A stretch of 64,000 nt of DNA from Eubacterium limosum (GCF_000807675.2 NZ_CP019962.1:1054001-1118000), one strand, 5' to 3'; positions 1 through 8,649 are shown, counted from the stretch's first letter. The notes: a model not told the origin generated them from the letters alone. Program-made: numbers and translations.

Positions 1-490
1 CTCCGTCCCCGGCGTTTACGCCATTGGGGACATCGTTGCGACAGCTCAACTGGCGCACGTTGCCTCAAAAGAAGGGATCGTCGCTGTTGAAAACGCCATG
101 GGTGCAGACAAGCATGTGGCTTATGCCGCGGTACCGCGCTGTGTATACACCGAGCCAGAAGTCGCTGGCGTTGGCTTAACTGAAAAGGACTGTGAAAAGA
201 AGGGCGTCGAATATAAACTTGGAACCTTTGATTTCAGAGCTTTAGGTAAGGCACAGGCCATTGGCAAAATCCAGGGTTTTGTAAAGGTCATTGTGGATAA
301 CAATGACGTGATCGTTGGCGCTTCCATTGTCGGACCACACGCAACCGACCTGTTGGCTGAGCTGAGTCTGGCAGTACATTTAGGCTTGACCGCTGAACAG
401 GTTGGCGATGTTATTCATCCGCATCCGTCACTGTCCGAAGCACTGATGGAAGCACTGCACGACGTACACGGAAAATCCGTTCATAAATAA
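1..490 (+). CDS. lpdA: Dihydrolipoamide dehydrogenase, C-terminal part (5' end outside window)
   Basis: The frame is open from the first bases of the window, so this is the 3' part of a longer gene. It reads through the FAD/NAD-domain segment VYAIGDIV into the dimerisation domain, with YTEPEVAGVGLTE and the C-terminal His-Glu dyad region HPHPSLSEALMEA that serves as acid-base catalyst in the partner subunit. The enzyme (E3, or glycine-cleavage L protein) reoxidises dihydrolipoyl groups with NAD+. The gcvH gene 380 bp downstream suggests it serves the glycine cleavage/synthase system, used by acetogens for one-carbon flow. Stop is TAA. Identity is clear; assignment to the glycine system is by context. 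Confidence 0.93.
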   Translation, partial: SVPGVYAIGDIVATAQLAHVASKEGIVAVENAMGADKHVAYAAVPRCVYTEPEVAGVGLTEKDCEKKGVEYKLGTFDFRALGKAQAIGKIQGFVKVIVDNNDVIVGASIVGPHATDLLAELSLAVHLGLTAEQVGDVIHPHPSLSEALMEALHDVHGKSVHK

Positions 491-498
491 TTAAATGA

Positions 499-785
499 GG
501 CTCTCTCAAGATGAGAGCCTTCAGGCTGTCAAAGAAGTGGCGCAGCCCGAGACTGCGCCTTTTATCCAGATAAGCAAAAAGGTCCAGGCACTGCGGTAAA
601 CGGCCAGGAACCGTGTCGCACGACTGGAATAGCCGGACACTGGTGAGATGAAGCGTCCACTTTAGTAAAAAAGCTGTCCCTGTGAGGGCGGTGCCCGCAG
701 GACGCTTTTTCTTCCTTAGGTAAAAGGCTTCGTCGCTCTGGTTTTTTGACACGCTGGAGGCTCTCTCAAAAAGAGAGTCTTTTTT
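499..785. other. Structured intergenic element with imperfect terminal inverted repeats
   Basis: This spacer between lpd and gcvH is packed with secondary structure. An outer pair of 21-bp arms (513-533 and 745-765) match inverted at 18 of 21 positions, sharing GAGAGCCT and TGTCAAA. Inside are a perfect 7-bp hairpin GGCGCAG/CTGCGCC (539-559) and a long hairpin at 666-710 with AAAAAGC/GCTTTTT ends. The left edge holds a 7-bp hairpin (499-519), and the right edge a terminator-like CTCTCT/AGAGAG stem with a T run. No convincing coding frame fits. It could be a small non-autonomous mobile element, a structured RNA, or a degraded repeat; the sequence alone does not decide. Confidence 0.5.
761..785 (+). 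terminator. Terminator-like hairpin before gcvH
   Basis: CTCTCT (761-766) and AGAGAG (772-777) form a short stem followed by TCTTTTTT. It sits 20 bp upstream of the gcvH promoter and at the right edge of the structured spacer, so it may end leftover lpd transcription. Confidence 0.5.
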
Positions 786-806
786 AAAAGAGAGTTCTTT
801 TTTAAC

Positions 807-835
807 TTGAACTCATGGCGTTATCGTGATATATT
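807..835 (+). promoter_or_regulatory. SigA-type promoter of gcvH
   Basis: TTGAAC (807-812), a 17-bp spacer and TATATT (830-835) precede gcvH by about 37 bp. A good ribosome site (AAGGAG) follows before the ATG. Confidence 0.6.
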
Positions 836-871
836 AAAGTCAAAATATACAATATTTAAGGAGAAAAAACC

Positions 872-1252
872 ATGAACGTACCACAGGAATTAAAATACGA
901 CAAGGAACAACATCTTTGGGTTGCAGTCGATGATAATGTAGCAACCATTGGTATTACGGATTTCGCACAGGATAAAATGGGCGATATTTTATTCGTAGAG
1001 CTGGCAGATGAAGACGACGAATTTGAACGCGGGGATGAATTCTCAGTTGTTGAATCCGGTAAGAAAGCTTCTCCGTTGGAAGCACCATTTGCCTTTAAAG
1101 TTCTTGAATCCAATCAGGATTTAGATGACGAACCAGAAGCGATTAATGAGGACGCTTATGCAAACTGGATCGTTAAGGTTCAGATCACAGATGATGAAGG
1201 TATTGAAGACTTGGTAGACGCAGCTGAATACGAAGCGGCAATTGCTGAATAA
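872..1252 (+). CDS. gcvH: Glycine cleavage system H protein
   Basis: A 126-aa acidic lipoyl carrier of the usual GcvH length. It has the family pattern LWVAVDDNVATIGITDFAQ near the N terminus and the lipoyl-lysine segment VVESGKKASPLEAPF at about residues 62-76, where the lysine carries lipoate and shuttles the aminomethyl group between the P, T and L proteins. The start ATG has AAGGAG 8 bp upstream. An amidohydrolase gene begins 13 bp after the stop, so the two are probably cotranscribed. In acetogens this system can run in either direction to link glycine with methylene-tetrahydrofolate. Confidence 0.93.
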   Translation: MNVPQELKYDKEQHLWVAVDDNVATIGITDFAQDKMGDILFVELADEDDEFERGDEFSVVESGKKASPLEAPFAFKVLESNQDLDDEPEAINEDAYANWIVKVQITDDEGIEDLVDAAEYEAAIAE

Positions 1253-1265
1253 GGTTTTTCTTTAA

Positions 1266-2150
1266 ATGGTCATTGATTGTCATATCCATTGCGCTTTAAG
1301 CGGTTTTGGTAAACTGAAAAAAGGATTGATGTCTGAGGATACACCGGAGCGGGAGGGCTGGTTTTCGTCACTGGCAACGCGGTACCGCAAGCACAATGTC
1401 AAAGCGCTGCGTGACGGCGGTGACGCCTATGGTGCGGGCACTGCTTTTAAGCCCATCGCTGAGGATGCTGGTATTATTTTCAGAACACCGCTGGTGGCCC
1501 TGTATAAAACAGGTCACTACGGAGATTTTTTGGGAGAGGCCATTACCGATTTTGACTCCTGCCGTAAAAAGATGGATCAGCTGCTCAAACGCAGGCCTGA
1601 TTTTATTAAGATTATCCAGTCAGGAATTATGAGTTTTGACCATTTTGGGGAGGCTGGCAGTCTGGAATTTACAGATGCGGAGCTTTGCTATCTGATTGAC
1701 CGGGCCCATGACGCCGGACTGCGGACGATGGTGCATGTCAATACGCCAAAGGGCATTATGATGGCCATTGAAGCCGGGGCAGACAGCATTGAACATGGAT
1801 ATTGCATTGATGCAGACTGCATCGCGGCGATGAAAGAAAAAGATATTGTCTGGGTACCGACACTGGCGCCTTTTGCCAATATCGCAAGCTGCGATGAAAG
1901 CCATCCGCTTTCCCGGTACCGGGAGGTTTCACAGCGCTATTTTACCGGGCATAAGCTTCAGGTGAGAAAGGCCCACGTGGCAGGTGTGACCATTGCCCTG
2001 GGCAGTGACGCAGGCGCGTCACTCGTGATACATGGACAGGCCTCCAGAGAAGAGCTGAGCTATTTGATGGACTGCGGCCTGACAAAGGCCGAGGTGTTTA
2101 CAAATGGCTGCAGGGTTCTGGAACTGGATGAAGCGCAATTTAAAAAATGA
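1266..2150 (+). CDS. Metal-dependent amidohydrolase family protein
   Basis: A 294-aa member of the amidohydrolase superfamily (TIM-barrel metal hydrolases). Visible metal-ligand motifs are HIH at residues 6-8 (CHIHC), a histidine in TMVHVNTP, SIEHGY, and the aspartate of LGSDAG near the C terminus. Family members hydrolyse C-N bonds, for example imidazolonepropionase-like and prolidase-like enzymes; substrate cannot be read here. At 294 aa it lacks the extra beta-sandwich of longer members. It follows gcvH by 13 bp with only a weak AAGG ribosome site and is closed by a clear terminator, so it probably shares the gcvH transcript. A functional link to glycine metabolism is not shown. Confidence 0.8.
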   Translation: MVIDCHIHCALSGFGKLKKGLMSEDTPEREGWFSSLATRYRKHNVKALRDGGDAYGAGTAFKPIAEDAGIIFRTPLVALYKTGHYGDFLGEAITDFDSCRKKMDQLLKRRPDFIKIIQSGIMSFDHFGEAGSLEFTDAELCYLIDRAHDAGLRTMVHVNTPKGIMMAIEAGADSIEHGYCIDADCIAAMKEKDIVWVPTLAPFANIASCDESHPLSRYREVSQRYFTGHKLQVRKAHVAGVTIALGSDAGASLVIHGQASREELSYLMDCGLTKAEVFTNGCRVLELDEAQFKK

Positions 2151-2160
2151 TAACAAATTC

Positions 2161-2184
2161 AGGAGTCCTTCAGGGCTCCTTTTT
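2161..2184 (+). terminator. Rho-independent terminator of gcvH-amidohydrolase unit
   Basis: AGGAGTCC and GGGCTCCT pair around a TTCA loop (8 bp, one G-T pair), followed by TTTT. Confidence 0.8.
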
Positions 2185-2326
2185 AGTGCGCGTTATAAAA
2201 AAGAGAAATAAAGTCATCTAAGACAATAGAGGAACCCCCTTTTCAAAATGCTTTAAATCGGGTACAATTAAACGATGTGGGATGTGTGCTCAAAACACTA
2301 AACTTCTGAAAAACAAGGAATTAATT

Positions 2327-2956
2327 ATGCATGAACTCGTAACCGTGCGTCCAGACAATTTTGTGGATGTAGCGGATTATATACCAACCATTGAAACAGA
2401 TGTAAAGTATTATTCTGGGGATAACTTTGTCGGCGAACGGATTGAAGGCTACAATGCCCCCATTATCCTGATAACCAGGGAGACGGCCGAGGCGTTGAAG
2501 GCAGCGCAGAGTAAGCTGATGACCAAGGGCTACTGCCTGCGGGTGTATGACGGATACCGGCCTCAGAGAGCTGTAGAGCATTTTTTGAGGTGGAAGGACA
2601 GGCCGGAAACCGGCATAACCAAGGCCCGCCACTATCCGGATTTTACCAAGGCAGAGGTTTTTGACGAAGGCTTTATTGCTGCCCGTTCGACCCATACACG
2701 GGGCAGTACAGTGGACTTGACGGTAGTGGATATGCGTAACGGCCAGGAGCTGGATATGGGGGGCTTTTTTGACTACTTTGAGGAAAGCTCCTACAGTAAT
2801 TATACGGATCTTACAGCGATTCAGAGCCGTAACCGCATGATGCTGAAATATCTGATGCTGTCCTGCGGCTTTGAGCCGTTTTTTCAGGAATGGTGGCATT
2901 TTACTTTGAGTAACGAGCCCTATCCCAACACTTATTTCGATTTTGAAATTCAATAG
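2327..2956 (+). CDS. D-alanyl-D-alanine dipeptidase (M15D, VanX-like)
   Basis: A zinc dipeptidase of about 209 aa. It has the M15D signatures RVYDGYRP, the metal site STHTRGSTVDLT (Ser-x-His-x3-Gly-x3-Asp), and the catalytic Glu with His ligand in FQEWWHF. Such enzymes split D-Ala-D-Ala; in VanX this prevents vancomycin target synthesis, and in other bacteria it recycles wall-derived D-Ala. There is no vanH/vanA neighbour, so a resistance role is unsupported; a recycling role is more likely. The ATG at 2327 is chosen because AAGGA lies 7 bp upstream; an in-frame ATG at 2282 has no such site. No signal peptide is seen, implying a cytoplasmic enzyme. Stops are TAG followed by TAA. Confidence 0.88.
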   Translation: MHELVTVRPDNFVDVADYIPTIETDVKYYSGDNFVGERIEGYNAPIILITRETAEALKAAQSKLMTKGYCLRVYDGYRPQRAVEHFLRWKDRPETGITKARHYPDFTKAEVFDEGFIAARSTHTRGSTVDLTVVDMRNGQELDMGGFFDYFEESSYSNYTDLTAIQSRNRMMLKYLMLSCGFEPFFQEWWHFTLSNEPYPNTYFDFEIQ

Positions 2957-2977
2957 TAAGAGGTAAAAAATTAAATT

Positions 2978-4348
2978 ATGGACAATGAAAAAAACACGGA
3001 ACTGGGGACCATGCCGGTAGGCAGGCTGATGTTCAAGCTGGCTTTGCCAGCCATTGTGGCTCAGGTTATCAATGCCCTTTACAACATTGTTGACCGTATG
3101 TATATCGGCCATATTGAAGGGGTTGGCCCTATGGCCCTGACTGGGGTAGGGATCACCTTTCCCATTATTATGCTGATTACAGCCTTTGCGGCGATGATCG
3201 GTATGGGGGGCGCGCCTCTGGCAGCCATTCATCTTGGAGAAAAGAACCGGGATAGTGCTGAGGGGATTCTGGGAAACGCGGCAACGCTGCTGCTCATTCT
3301 GTCGGTGGTGCTTACCGCTTTCTTTCTGATCTTTCAGCGGCCGCTGCTCATGGCTTTTGGCGCCAGTGAAAACACCATTGAGCATGCGCTTCAATACATG
3401 ACGATCTATTTGTGCGGAACCATTTTTGTGATGGCGACCTTGGGTTTGAACTCTTTTATCAATACACAGGGCTTCGCAAAAACCGGTATGCTGACTGTAC
3501 TCATCGGCGCGGTGCTGAATATTATTCTGGACCCGGTTTTTATTTTTGTATTTGGCATGGGCGTTCGGGGCGCCGCACTGGCAACCATTCTTTCACAGGC
3601 GGTTTCGGCCATCTGGGTCTGCCGTTTTTTGATAGGCAAAAAAACCACCATCAAAATTAAGCCTTCCAGAATGCGTCTTAAAAAAGAGTACGTGGTGGGG
3701 ATCATTTCTCTTGGTATATCGCCTTTTATCATGCAGTCCACCGAGAGTCTGCTTAACATTACCCTGAACGCCTCACTTCAGTTTTACGGCGGGGACCTGG
3801 CTGTGGGCGCTATGACCATAATCGGCAGTATTTCCCAGCTGGGACTTATGCCGCTCATGGGACTGACCCAGGGTGGGCAGCCCATTATTTCTTATAATTA
3901 TGGAGCCAGAAACTACGATCGTGTGCGCAAGGCCTACCATCTGATGATTGCAGCCAGCTTTACACTTTCCATGATAATCTGGGCCATTGTGGAATTTTTT
4001 CCAGAGGTGGTCATCGCTATCTTTACAACCGACCCGCAGCTCTCCAGCCTGACGGTCTGGGCGATCCGCATTTTCATGATGTGCATCGGTATTATGGGGT
4101 TGCAGACCGGATGCCAGCAGACCTTCCTGTCACTGGGACAGGCCAAGGTTTCGGTCTTTCTGGCCATGCTGCGAAAATTAATTTTGCTGATTCCGCTGAT
4201 TTTGATTATCCCCCGGGTGACAGGCCTTGGAATGACCGGGGTTTTTCTGGCACAGCCCATTGCGGATTTTATTGCGGTGGTATCAACAGTGGCCGTGTTT
4301 GCCGTGAAGATAAGGAAGATTATCCCGAGGCCAGCCAAAACAGCTTAA
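2978..4348 (+). CDS. MATE family multidrug/organic-compound exporter
   Basis: A 456-aa integral membrane protein with about 12 hydrophobic segments in two homologous halves, the length and layout of MATE antiporters. Family-like motifs include LALPAIVAQVINALYNIVDR at the start of helix 1 and GLTQGGQPIISYNYGA in the second half. MATE proteins export cationic or drug-like molecules using Na+ or H+ gradients. It starts 21 bp after the dipeptidase gene, so the pair may form an operon. The substrate cannot be inferred. Confidence 0.92.
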   Translation: MDNEKNTELGTMPVGRLMFKLALPAIVAQVINALYNIVDRMYIGHIEGVGPMALTGVGITFPIIMLITAFAAMIGMGGAPLAAIHLGEKNRDSAEGILGNAATLLLILSVVLTAFFLIFQRPLLMAFGASENTIEHALQYMTIYLCGTIFVMATLGLNSFINTQGFAKTGMLTVLIGAVLNIILDPVFIFVFGMGVRGAALATILSQAVSAIWVCRFLIGKKTTIKIKPSRMRLKKEYVVGIISLGISPFIMQSTESLLNITLNASLQFYGGDLAVGAMTIIGSISQLGLMPLMGLTQGGQPIISYNYGARNYDRVRKAYHLMIAASFTLSMIIWAIVEFFPEVVIAIFTTDPQLSSLTVWAIRIFMMCIGIMGLQTGCQQTFLSLGQAKVSVFLAMLRKLILLIPLILIIPRVTGLGMTGVFLAQPIADFIAVVSTVAVFAVKIRKIIPRPAKTA

Positions 4349-4408
4349 ATCCATTAAGCATAGCATAAAGATTTTGTTAAGATGGCCGTGGATGTACGCA
4401 ATCTGTGG

Positions 4409-4414
4409 TATAAT
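4409..4414 (+). promoter_or_regulatory. Probable -10 element for the UPF0182 gene
   Basis: A perfect TATAAT lies 35 bp upstream of the ATG in the 100-bp gap after the MATE gene. No good -35 hexamer is visible at 17 bp. Confidence 0.4.
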
Positions 4415-4448
4415 ATCCTACAACTTCTATATTTAAAGGAAAAGGAAA

Positions 4449-7223
4449 ATGAAAAAAGGAAAAAAAGCCTTCTGGACAGTCGTGGTGGCCGTAGTGGTCG
4501 TTCTCGCGATTCTTTTGTCCCTCAACCATTTTTACGTAGACTATCTCTGGTTTAGTGAAATGGGTTATCTCAACGTCTTTTTTAAGGAGCTGGTCACTAA
4601 AGCGCAGATCGGTGCACCGGTATTTGTGGTGCTGCTGGTGCTGCTCTTCTTCTACCTGAAATTCTTAAAAAAGATTTCGGAACGTTACCTGGGTATTACC
4701 CAGGCAGTGCGAACAAAACGGGAAAAAACCATTGGTGCAGTACTGTCAGTGGTGGCAGCGGCTGTAATTACCGGTTTTATAGCGAACAGCCTGTGGTCTG
4801 AAATTCTTCAGTTTACCAATGCCACGGATTTCGGCTCGACAGACCCGCTGTTTGGAAAGGACCTGTCCTTTTACTTCTTTACACTGCCGTTATTAAAGGG
4901 CGCTTATGGTGTGGTCATGACCTGCTTCTTTGGCATGGTCATTCTGACGCTTTTGTATACTGTTTTTGTCATGTACCGGGAAAAAGATTTTCGGATTCAG
5001 ACAGCCCAGAGTATGGACGATTTTAAGAGCGGCGCCAAGGATATTTTTACCACTTTTCTGACCCTGGCCTCCAAGCAGATTGGCGTATTTTTGGGAATAT
5101 TTTTCCTGCTTCTGGCTTTCAGCAGCTTTATCAGCCGTTATGAAATGCTCTATGGCGGAACGGGAATGGTCTACGGAGCGGGCGCTTCGGATATCACCAT
5201 TGGCATGAAGGTGCTTTATGTGAAGATTGCCCTGTGTCTGGTTCTGGCGGTTACCTCTGTGATTGCGGGATTCCGCAAGAATTACAAGATGATGGTAGCC
5301 GGTCCGGTGCTTCTGATTATCGTGGCTCTTCTGGGCGGCGTGGGACAGGCAGCTTACGAATACCTGTCGGTTGTGCCAAACCAATATACAAAGGAAGCAC
5401 CTTACATTGAAAAGAATATCGCCAGTACGCAAAAGGCTTATGGCCTGGATAAGGTAACCATCAAGGATTTTTCACCGACCCAGAGCATTACCGCCCAGGA
5501 TATTCAGGAAAATGAAGCGACCATCAGCAATATCCCCATCAATGATCAGAAGCCAACCAAGGATATGTACAATTCCCTGCAGGGGATCAGAAACTATTAT
5601 AAGTTTTACGACGTGGATGTGGACCGTTATTTTGTAGACGGCAAATATACCCAGGTATTCCTGGGAACGCGTGAAATGGAAAATTCGGCTCTGCCGGATG
5701 ATGCGAAAACCTGGGTGAACCAGCACCTGAAATATACCCACGGCTTTGGTGTTGCCATGTCACCTGTAAATAAAACCAATTCTGTAGGGCAGCCAGAGCT
5801 TATCGTCAAGGACATTCCGCCTGTGACAGATACCCAGAGCCTTGAAATCGAACAGCCAAGGGTTTACTTCGGTGAAGGGGATTACAAATATGTGGTCACC
5901 AACGCGGCTAATCCGGAATTTGACTATCCGGAAGGGGATGACAATAAAGAGACCTATTACGAAGGCACTGGCGGTATTAAGCTGTCACTGCTTAACCGAC
6001 TCTCCTTTGCCTTGTATTACGGTTCTCCTGAGATGCTGCTGACCAGTGAAATTACCTCAGACAGTAAAATTCTCATCAACCGGAATGTGATGGATCGAGT
6101 GTCCAAGCTCGCGCCGTTCTTAGAGTATGACAACAAGCCTTACATGGCGCTGGCGGATGGCAAGCAGTACTGGATTGTGGATGGTTTTACCACCAGTAGC
6201 AAGTACCCATACGCCCAGCCTTATGACAAAACCACAGGCAAGAACTATATCAAAAACCCTGTAAAGGTAGTGGTGGACGCCTACAATGGTGACGTCACCT
6301 TCTATAAGGTAGACGATGAGCCTGTGCTTGAAACTTATAGCAAGATTTTCCCGGGACTGGTCAAAGATATTTCTGAGATGCCTAAGGGCCTGAAAGAGCA
6401 TATCCGTTACTCCAAAACCCTGTTTGACATCCAGTCCGATATTTATAAAACCTACCACATGAGCAACCCTCAGGTATTCTATAACCGCGAGGACCAGTGG
6501 GAAACCGCCAATCAGTTCTTTGGCTCGTCCAAGGAGGAGGTGCCCATTGACTCGTCCTATACGATTATGAAGCTGCCGGACCGCCAGACTGAGTTTATGC
6601 TGACAACGACCTTTACCCCTAGGAACAAGGACAATATGATTGCCTGGCTGGCTGGGGTATCGGACGGGGACGATTATGGACAGCTGCTGCTGTACCAGTT
6701 TCCCAAACAGCAGCTGGTTTACGGCCCCATGCAGATCGAGCAGCGGATCGACCAGAATACCACCATATCCCCGCAGCTGACACTGCTGAGCCAGCAGGGC
6801 TCCACGGTGCTGCGCGGGAACCTGATGACCATTCCCATCGAAGATGCCATCATCTATGTTGAACCGATTTATATTCAGGCCAGCGCTGGTGAGAATAACC
6901 TGCCAGAGGTCAAAAAGGTGATTGTGAGCTACCAGAACGAGATCGTCATGGCAGATTCCCTGAACCAGGCCCTCGGCCAGATTTTTAACTATGACGCAGG
7001 CGAAGCGCCGGCATCGGCCAATACCGCTGTTTCTACGGCGACGCCGAACAACAGCACCTCCACAAGCGCGGCGGATCTTTCGATCCGGGCAAACCAGCTG
7101 TTTCAGGAAGCCCAGAACGCGCAGAAATCAGGCGACTGGGCTGGCTACGGCAGTAAGCTCAATGAGCTTCAGGATGTATTGAACCAGCTGCAGCAGGCAA
7201 CTGGCGCGTCACAGACACAATAG
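4449..7223 (+). CDS. UPF0182 family large membrane protein
   Basis: A 924-aa protein that fits the UPF0182 (COG1615) family: about seven N-terminal transmembrane helices within the first 310 residues, including YVDYLWFSEMGY after helix 1, then a large extracytoplasmic domain of about 500 residues with RYFVDGKYTQVFLGTREM and tail segments typical of the family. Members are widespread in Actinobacteria and Firmicutes and have no established function. The C-terminal 80 residues are low complexity (Thr/Ser/Ala) followed by a predicted helix QNAQKSGDWAGYGSKLNELQ. It appears to be a single-gene unit with its own -10 element and terminator. Start has AAAGGAAAAGG upstream. Stop is TAG. Confidence 0.85.
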   Translation: MKKGKKAFWTVVVAVVVVLAILLSLNHFYVDYLWFSEMGYLNVFFKELVTKAQIGAPVFVVLLVLLFFYLKFLKKISERYLGITQAVRTKREKTIGAVLSVVAAAVITGFIANSLWSEILQFTNATDFGSTDPLFGKDLSFYFFTLPLLKGAYGVVMTCFFGMVILTLLYTVFVMYREKDFRIQTAQSMDDFKSGAKDIFTTFLTLASKQIGVFLGIFFLLLAFSSFISRYEMLYGGTGMVYGAGASDITIGMKVLYVKIALCLVLAVTSVIAGFRKNYKMMVAGPVLLIIVALLGGVGQAAYEYLSVVPNQYTKEAPYIEKNIASTQKAYGLDKVTIKDFSPTQSITAQDIQENEATISNIPINDQKPTKDMYNSLQGIRNYYKFYDVDVDRYFVDGKYTQVFLGTREMENSALPDDAKTWVNQHLKYTHGFGVAMSPVNKTNSVGQPELIVKDIPPVTDTQSLEIEQPRVYFGEGDYKYVVTNAANPEFDYPEGDDNKETYYEGTGGIKLSLLNRLSFALYYGSPEMLLTSEITSDSKILINRNVMDRVSKLAPFLEYDNKPYMALADGKQYWIVDGFTTSSKYPYAQPYDKTTGKNYIKNPVKVVVDAYNGDVTFYKVDDEPVLETYSKIFPGLVKDISEMPKGLKEHIRYSKTLFDIQSDIYKTYHMSNPQVFYNREDQWETANQFFGSSKEEVPIDSSYTIMKLPDRQTEFMLTTTFTPRNKDNMIAWLAGVSDGDDYGQLLLYQFPKQQLVYGPMQIEQRIDQNTTISPQLTLLSQQGSTVLRGNLMTIPIEDAIIYVEPIYIQASAGENNLPEVKKVIVSYQNEIVMADSLNQALGQIFNYDAGEAPASANTAVSTATPNNSTSTSAADLSIRANQLFQEAQNAQKSGDWAGYGSKLNELQDVLNQLQQATGASQTQ

Positions 7224-7235
7224 AAAGATAACGGG

Positions 7236-7261
7236 CCCCTTCCGACTGGAAGGGGTCTTTT
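7236..7261 (+). terminator. Terminator of the UPF0182 gene
   Basis: CCCCTTCC and GGAAGGGG form a perfect 8-bp stem with a GACT loop, followed by TCTTTT. Confidence 0.85.
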
Positions 7262-7322
7262 GCTTATCAAAAAATAATATTAAGTTAGCCATATTTAACT
7301 GTTCTTTTTGGGAAGAGTATGT

Positions 7323-7328
7323 TATAAT
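7323..7328 (+). promoter_or_regulatory. Probable -10 of the encapsulin operon
   Basis: TATAAT 41 bp upstream of the ferritin-like gene; the -35 position (TGTTCT) is weak. AAGGGAG provides the ribosome site before the ATG at 7370. Confidence 0.4.
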
Positions 7329-7369
7329 GATTCTAAAGTATAATTATTTTAGAAGGGAGTTGAATTTTT

Positions 7370-7735
7370 ATGCCATCTTTTGGAGATCCATTTGCAGCAA
7401 ATGTGGAACGAAAAATGACTAAGAAGGAACTGGCTCAGGCCATCCGCCTCGATTTAGCGGGAGAGCTTGAAGCGATTTATTTATACGATGCCCATGCACA
7501 GGCGACAGACGATCCTGTCGCTAAAAAGGTGTTAGAGGACATCCGTGATGAAGAAAAGGCCCATATGGGTGAACTGACAACGCTGCTGCGTTATCTGGAC
7601 CCTGTGGAGGCTGAGTTGTTTGAGGAAGGTGCTGAGGAAGTTCACGAAATGCTGGAAGAGCTCGGTATTGAATCGGGCAGCAGTGAAGCCCAGACAGCAG
7701 AAGGCCCGACAGTCGGCAGCCTGATTGAAGATTAG
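7370..7735 (+). CDS. Encapsulated ferritin-like cargo protein (EncFtn family)
   Basis: A 121-aa two-helix ferritin-like protein. Residues 20-75 form the helical hairpin with metal-binding pattern: Glu in LAGELEAIYLYDAH and Glu/His in EDIRDEEKAHMGEL, as in encapsulated ferritins that dimerise to build a diiron ferroxidase centre. A flexible acidic linker (about 95-112) leads to the C-terminal tail PTVGSLIED, which resembles the GSL-type targeting peptide that docks cargo inside encapsulin shells. The shell gene follows 10 bp downstream, its ribosome site overlapping this TAG stop. Role: oxidise and store iron inside the nanocompartment. Cargo function is inferred from family plus tail plus context. 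Confidence 0.88.
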   Translation: MPSFGDPFAANVERKMTKKELAQAIRLDLAGELEAIYLYDAHAQATDDPVAKKVLEDIRDEEKAHMGELTTLLRYLDPVEAELFEEGAEEVHEMLEELGIESGSSEAQTAEGPTVGSLIED

Positions 7736-7745
7736 GAGGGGGCGT

Positions 7746-8555
7746 ATGGATTATTTATCAAGAGAAGCCGCGCCCTTTGGCGACGCCCTTTGGGAACAGA
7801 TTGACACGACCATTGTCGAGACATTGAAGAAGTATCTGGTCGGCCGCCGATTCCTGCCGCTTTACGGTCCCCTTGGCCCAGGCGCCCAGTCAGTTGCAGT
7901 TGACAGCAGTGACAAGGATGAAAACTTTGAGGACGGTGTGGTGCAGACCACAGGACGAAAATTTGTGGAGCTGGTACAGCTGTATGAGGACTTTCCGTTA
8001 TTCTGGAGAGACCTGGAAGCCAGCGAGAGAACCGGCGTGCCGATAGATCTTTCCGCAGCGGCCCGCGCGGCACAGGCCAGCGCAAAGGCTGAGGATCAAC
8101 TGATTTTCTTTGGTAATAAAGCGCTGGGCGCAGACGGTCTGCTGACCGTACCCGGCAGAAATACCATTAAGATGGACGACTGGGCAGAAGGACAGAACGC
8201 TTTTGCCAATGTCGCCGCCGGCGCTTCCATGCTGGTGGAAAAGGATATGCTCGGCCGTCTTGCTCTGGTCATGGGGCCAGATCTCTTTTTTAAGCTTCAG
8301 CGGATTCAGCCGGGAACCGGCGTCATGGAAATTGACCGTATCAAGAGCCTGCTGGATGGGCGGATTTACCGTTCAAACGCATTGGCCGGAAAAGCCGTTC
8401 TGGTCTGTGCCGAAGCCCAGTACATGGATTTGGCAGTCGGCCAGGATCTGGCCGCGGCCTACTTAGAGCTGGTTAACCTGAACCACTATTTCAGAATTCT
8501 CGAAACTGCGGCGCTTCGCATTAAGAACAGTGAAGCCATCGTTGTATTTGAATAA
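7746..8555 (+). CDS. Encapsulin nanocompartment shell protein (family 1)
   Basis: A 269-aa HK97-fold shell protein of the linocin-M18/encapsulin family. It begins MDYLSREAAPFGDALWEQID, the N-terminal helix that in family members binds the cargo tail, and continues with ARRFLPLYGPLGPG-like (here GRRFLPLYGPLGPG) and the hydrophobic E-loop region. It ends SEAIVVFE, close to the family C terminus. About 60 or more copies assemble an icosahedral shell. The ATG at 7746 is preceded by AGGAGGGGG, overlapping the stop of the cargo gene, so translation is likely coupled. The unit closes with a strong terminator. Confidence 0.92.
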   Translation: MDYLSREAAPFGDALWEQIDTTIVETLKKYLVGRRFLPLYGPLGPGAQSVAVDSSDKDENFEDGVVQTTGRKFVELVQLYEDFPLFWRDLEASERTGVPIDLSAAARAAQASAKAEDQLIFFGNKALGADGLLTVPGRNTIKMDDWAEGQNAFANVAAGASMLVEKDMLGRLALVMGPDLFFKLQRIQPGTGVMEIDRIKSLLDGRIYRSNALAGKAVLVCAEAQYMDLAVGQDLAAAYLELVNLNHYFRILETAALRIKNSEAIVVFE

Positions 8556-8568
8556 AGAGTAATCTCAT

Positions 8569-8612
8569 AAGCGCTTTTTTCCCTGTATTTGGGAAGGAAG
8601 CGCTTTATTTTA
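8569..8612 (+). terminator. Terminator of the encapsulin operon
   Basis: AAGCGCTT...CCC and GGG...AAGCGCTT make a long stem (8569-8583 with 8591-8605) followed by TATTTTATT. Confidence 0.8.
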
Positions 8613-8620
8613 TTAAACCG

Positions 8621-8649
8621 TTGCCTTTTATAAGAAAGCATAATATAAT
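8621..8649 (+). promoter_or_regulatory. SigA-type promoter of the 8681 gene
   Basis: TTGCCT (8621-8626), 17-bp spacer, TATAAT (8644-8649), 31 bp before the chosen start. Confidence 0.6.

Noticed and set aside
411-752. 113-aa minus-strand frame in the lpd-gcvH spacer
   Set aside because: It runs through several strong hairpins and into the lpd coding strand, with no ribosome site or motif; the hairpins explain the interval better.
2327-2956. Vancomycin resistance role for the VanX-like dipeptidase
   Set aside because: No vanH, vanA/B-type ligase or vanRS genes accompany it; the neighbours are a MATE exporter and unrelated genes.
2321-3394. 357-aa open frame on the minus strand
   Set aside because: It lies opposite the D-Ala-D-Ala dipeptidase and MATE genes, which have clear family motifs and ribosome sites; the antisense product shows no recognisable domain.
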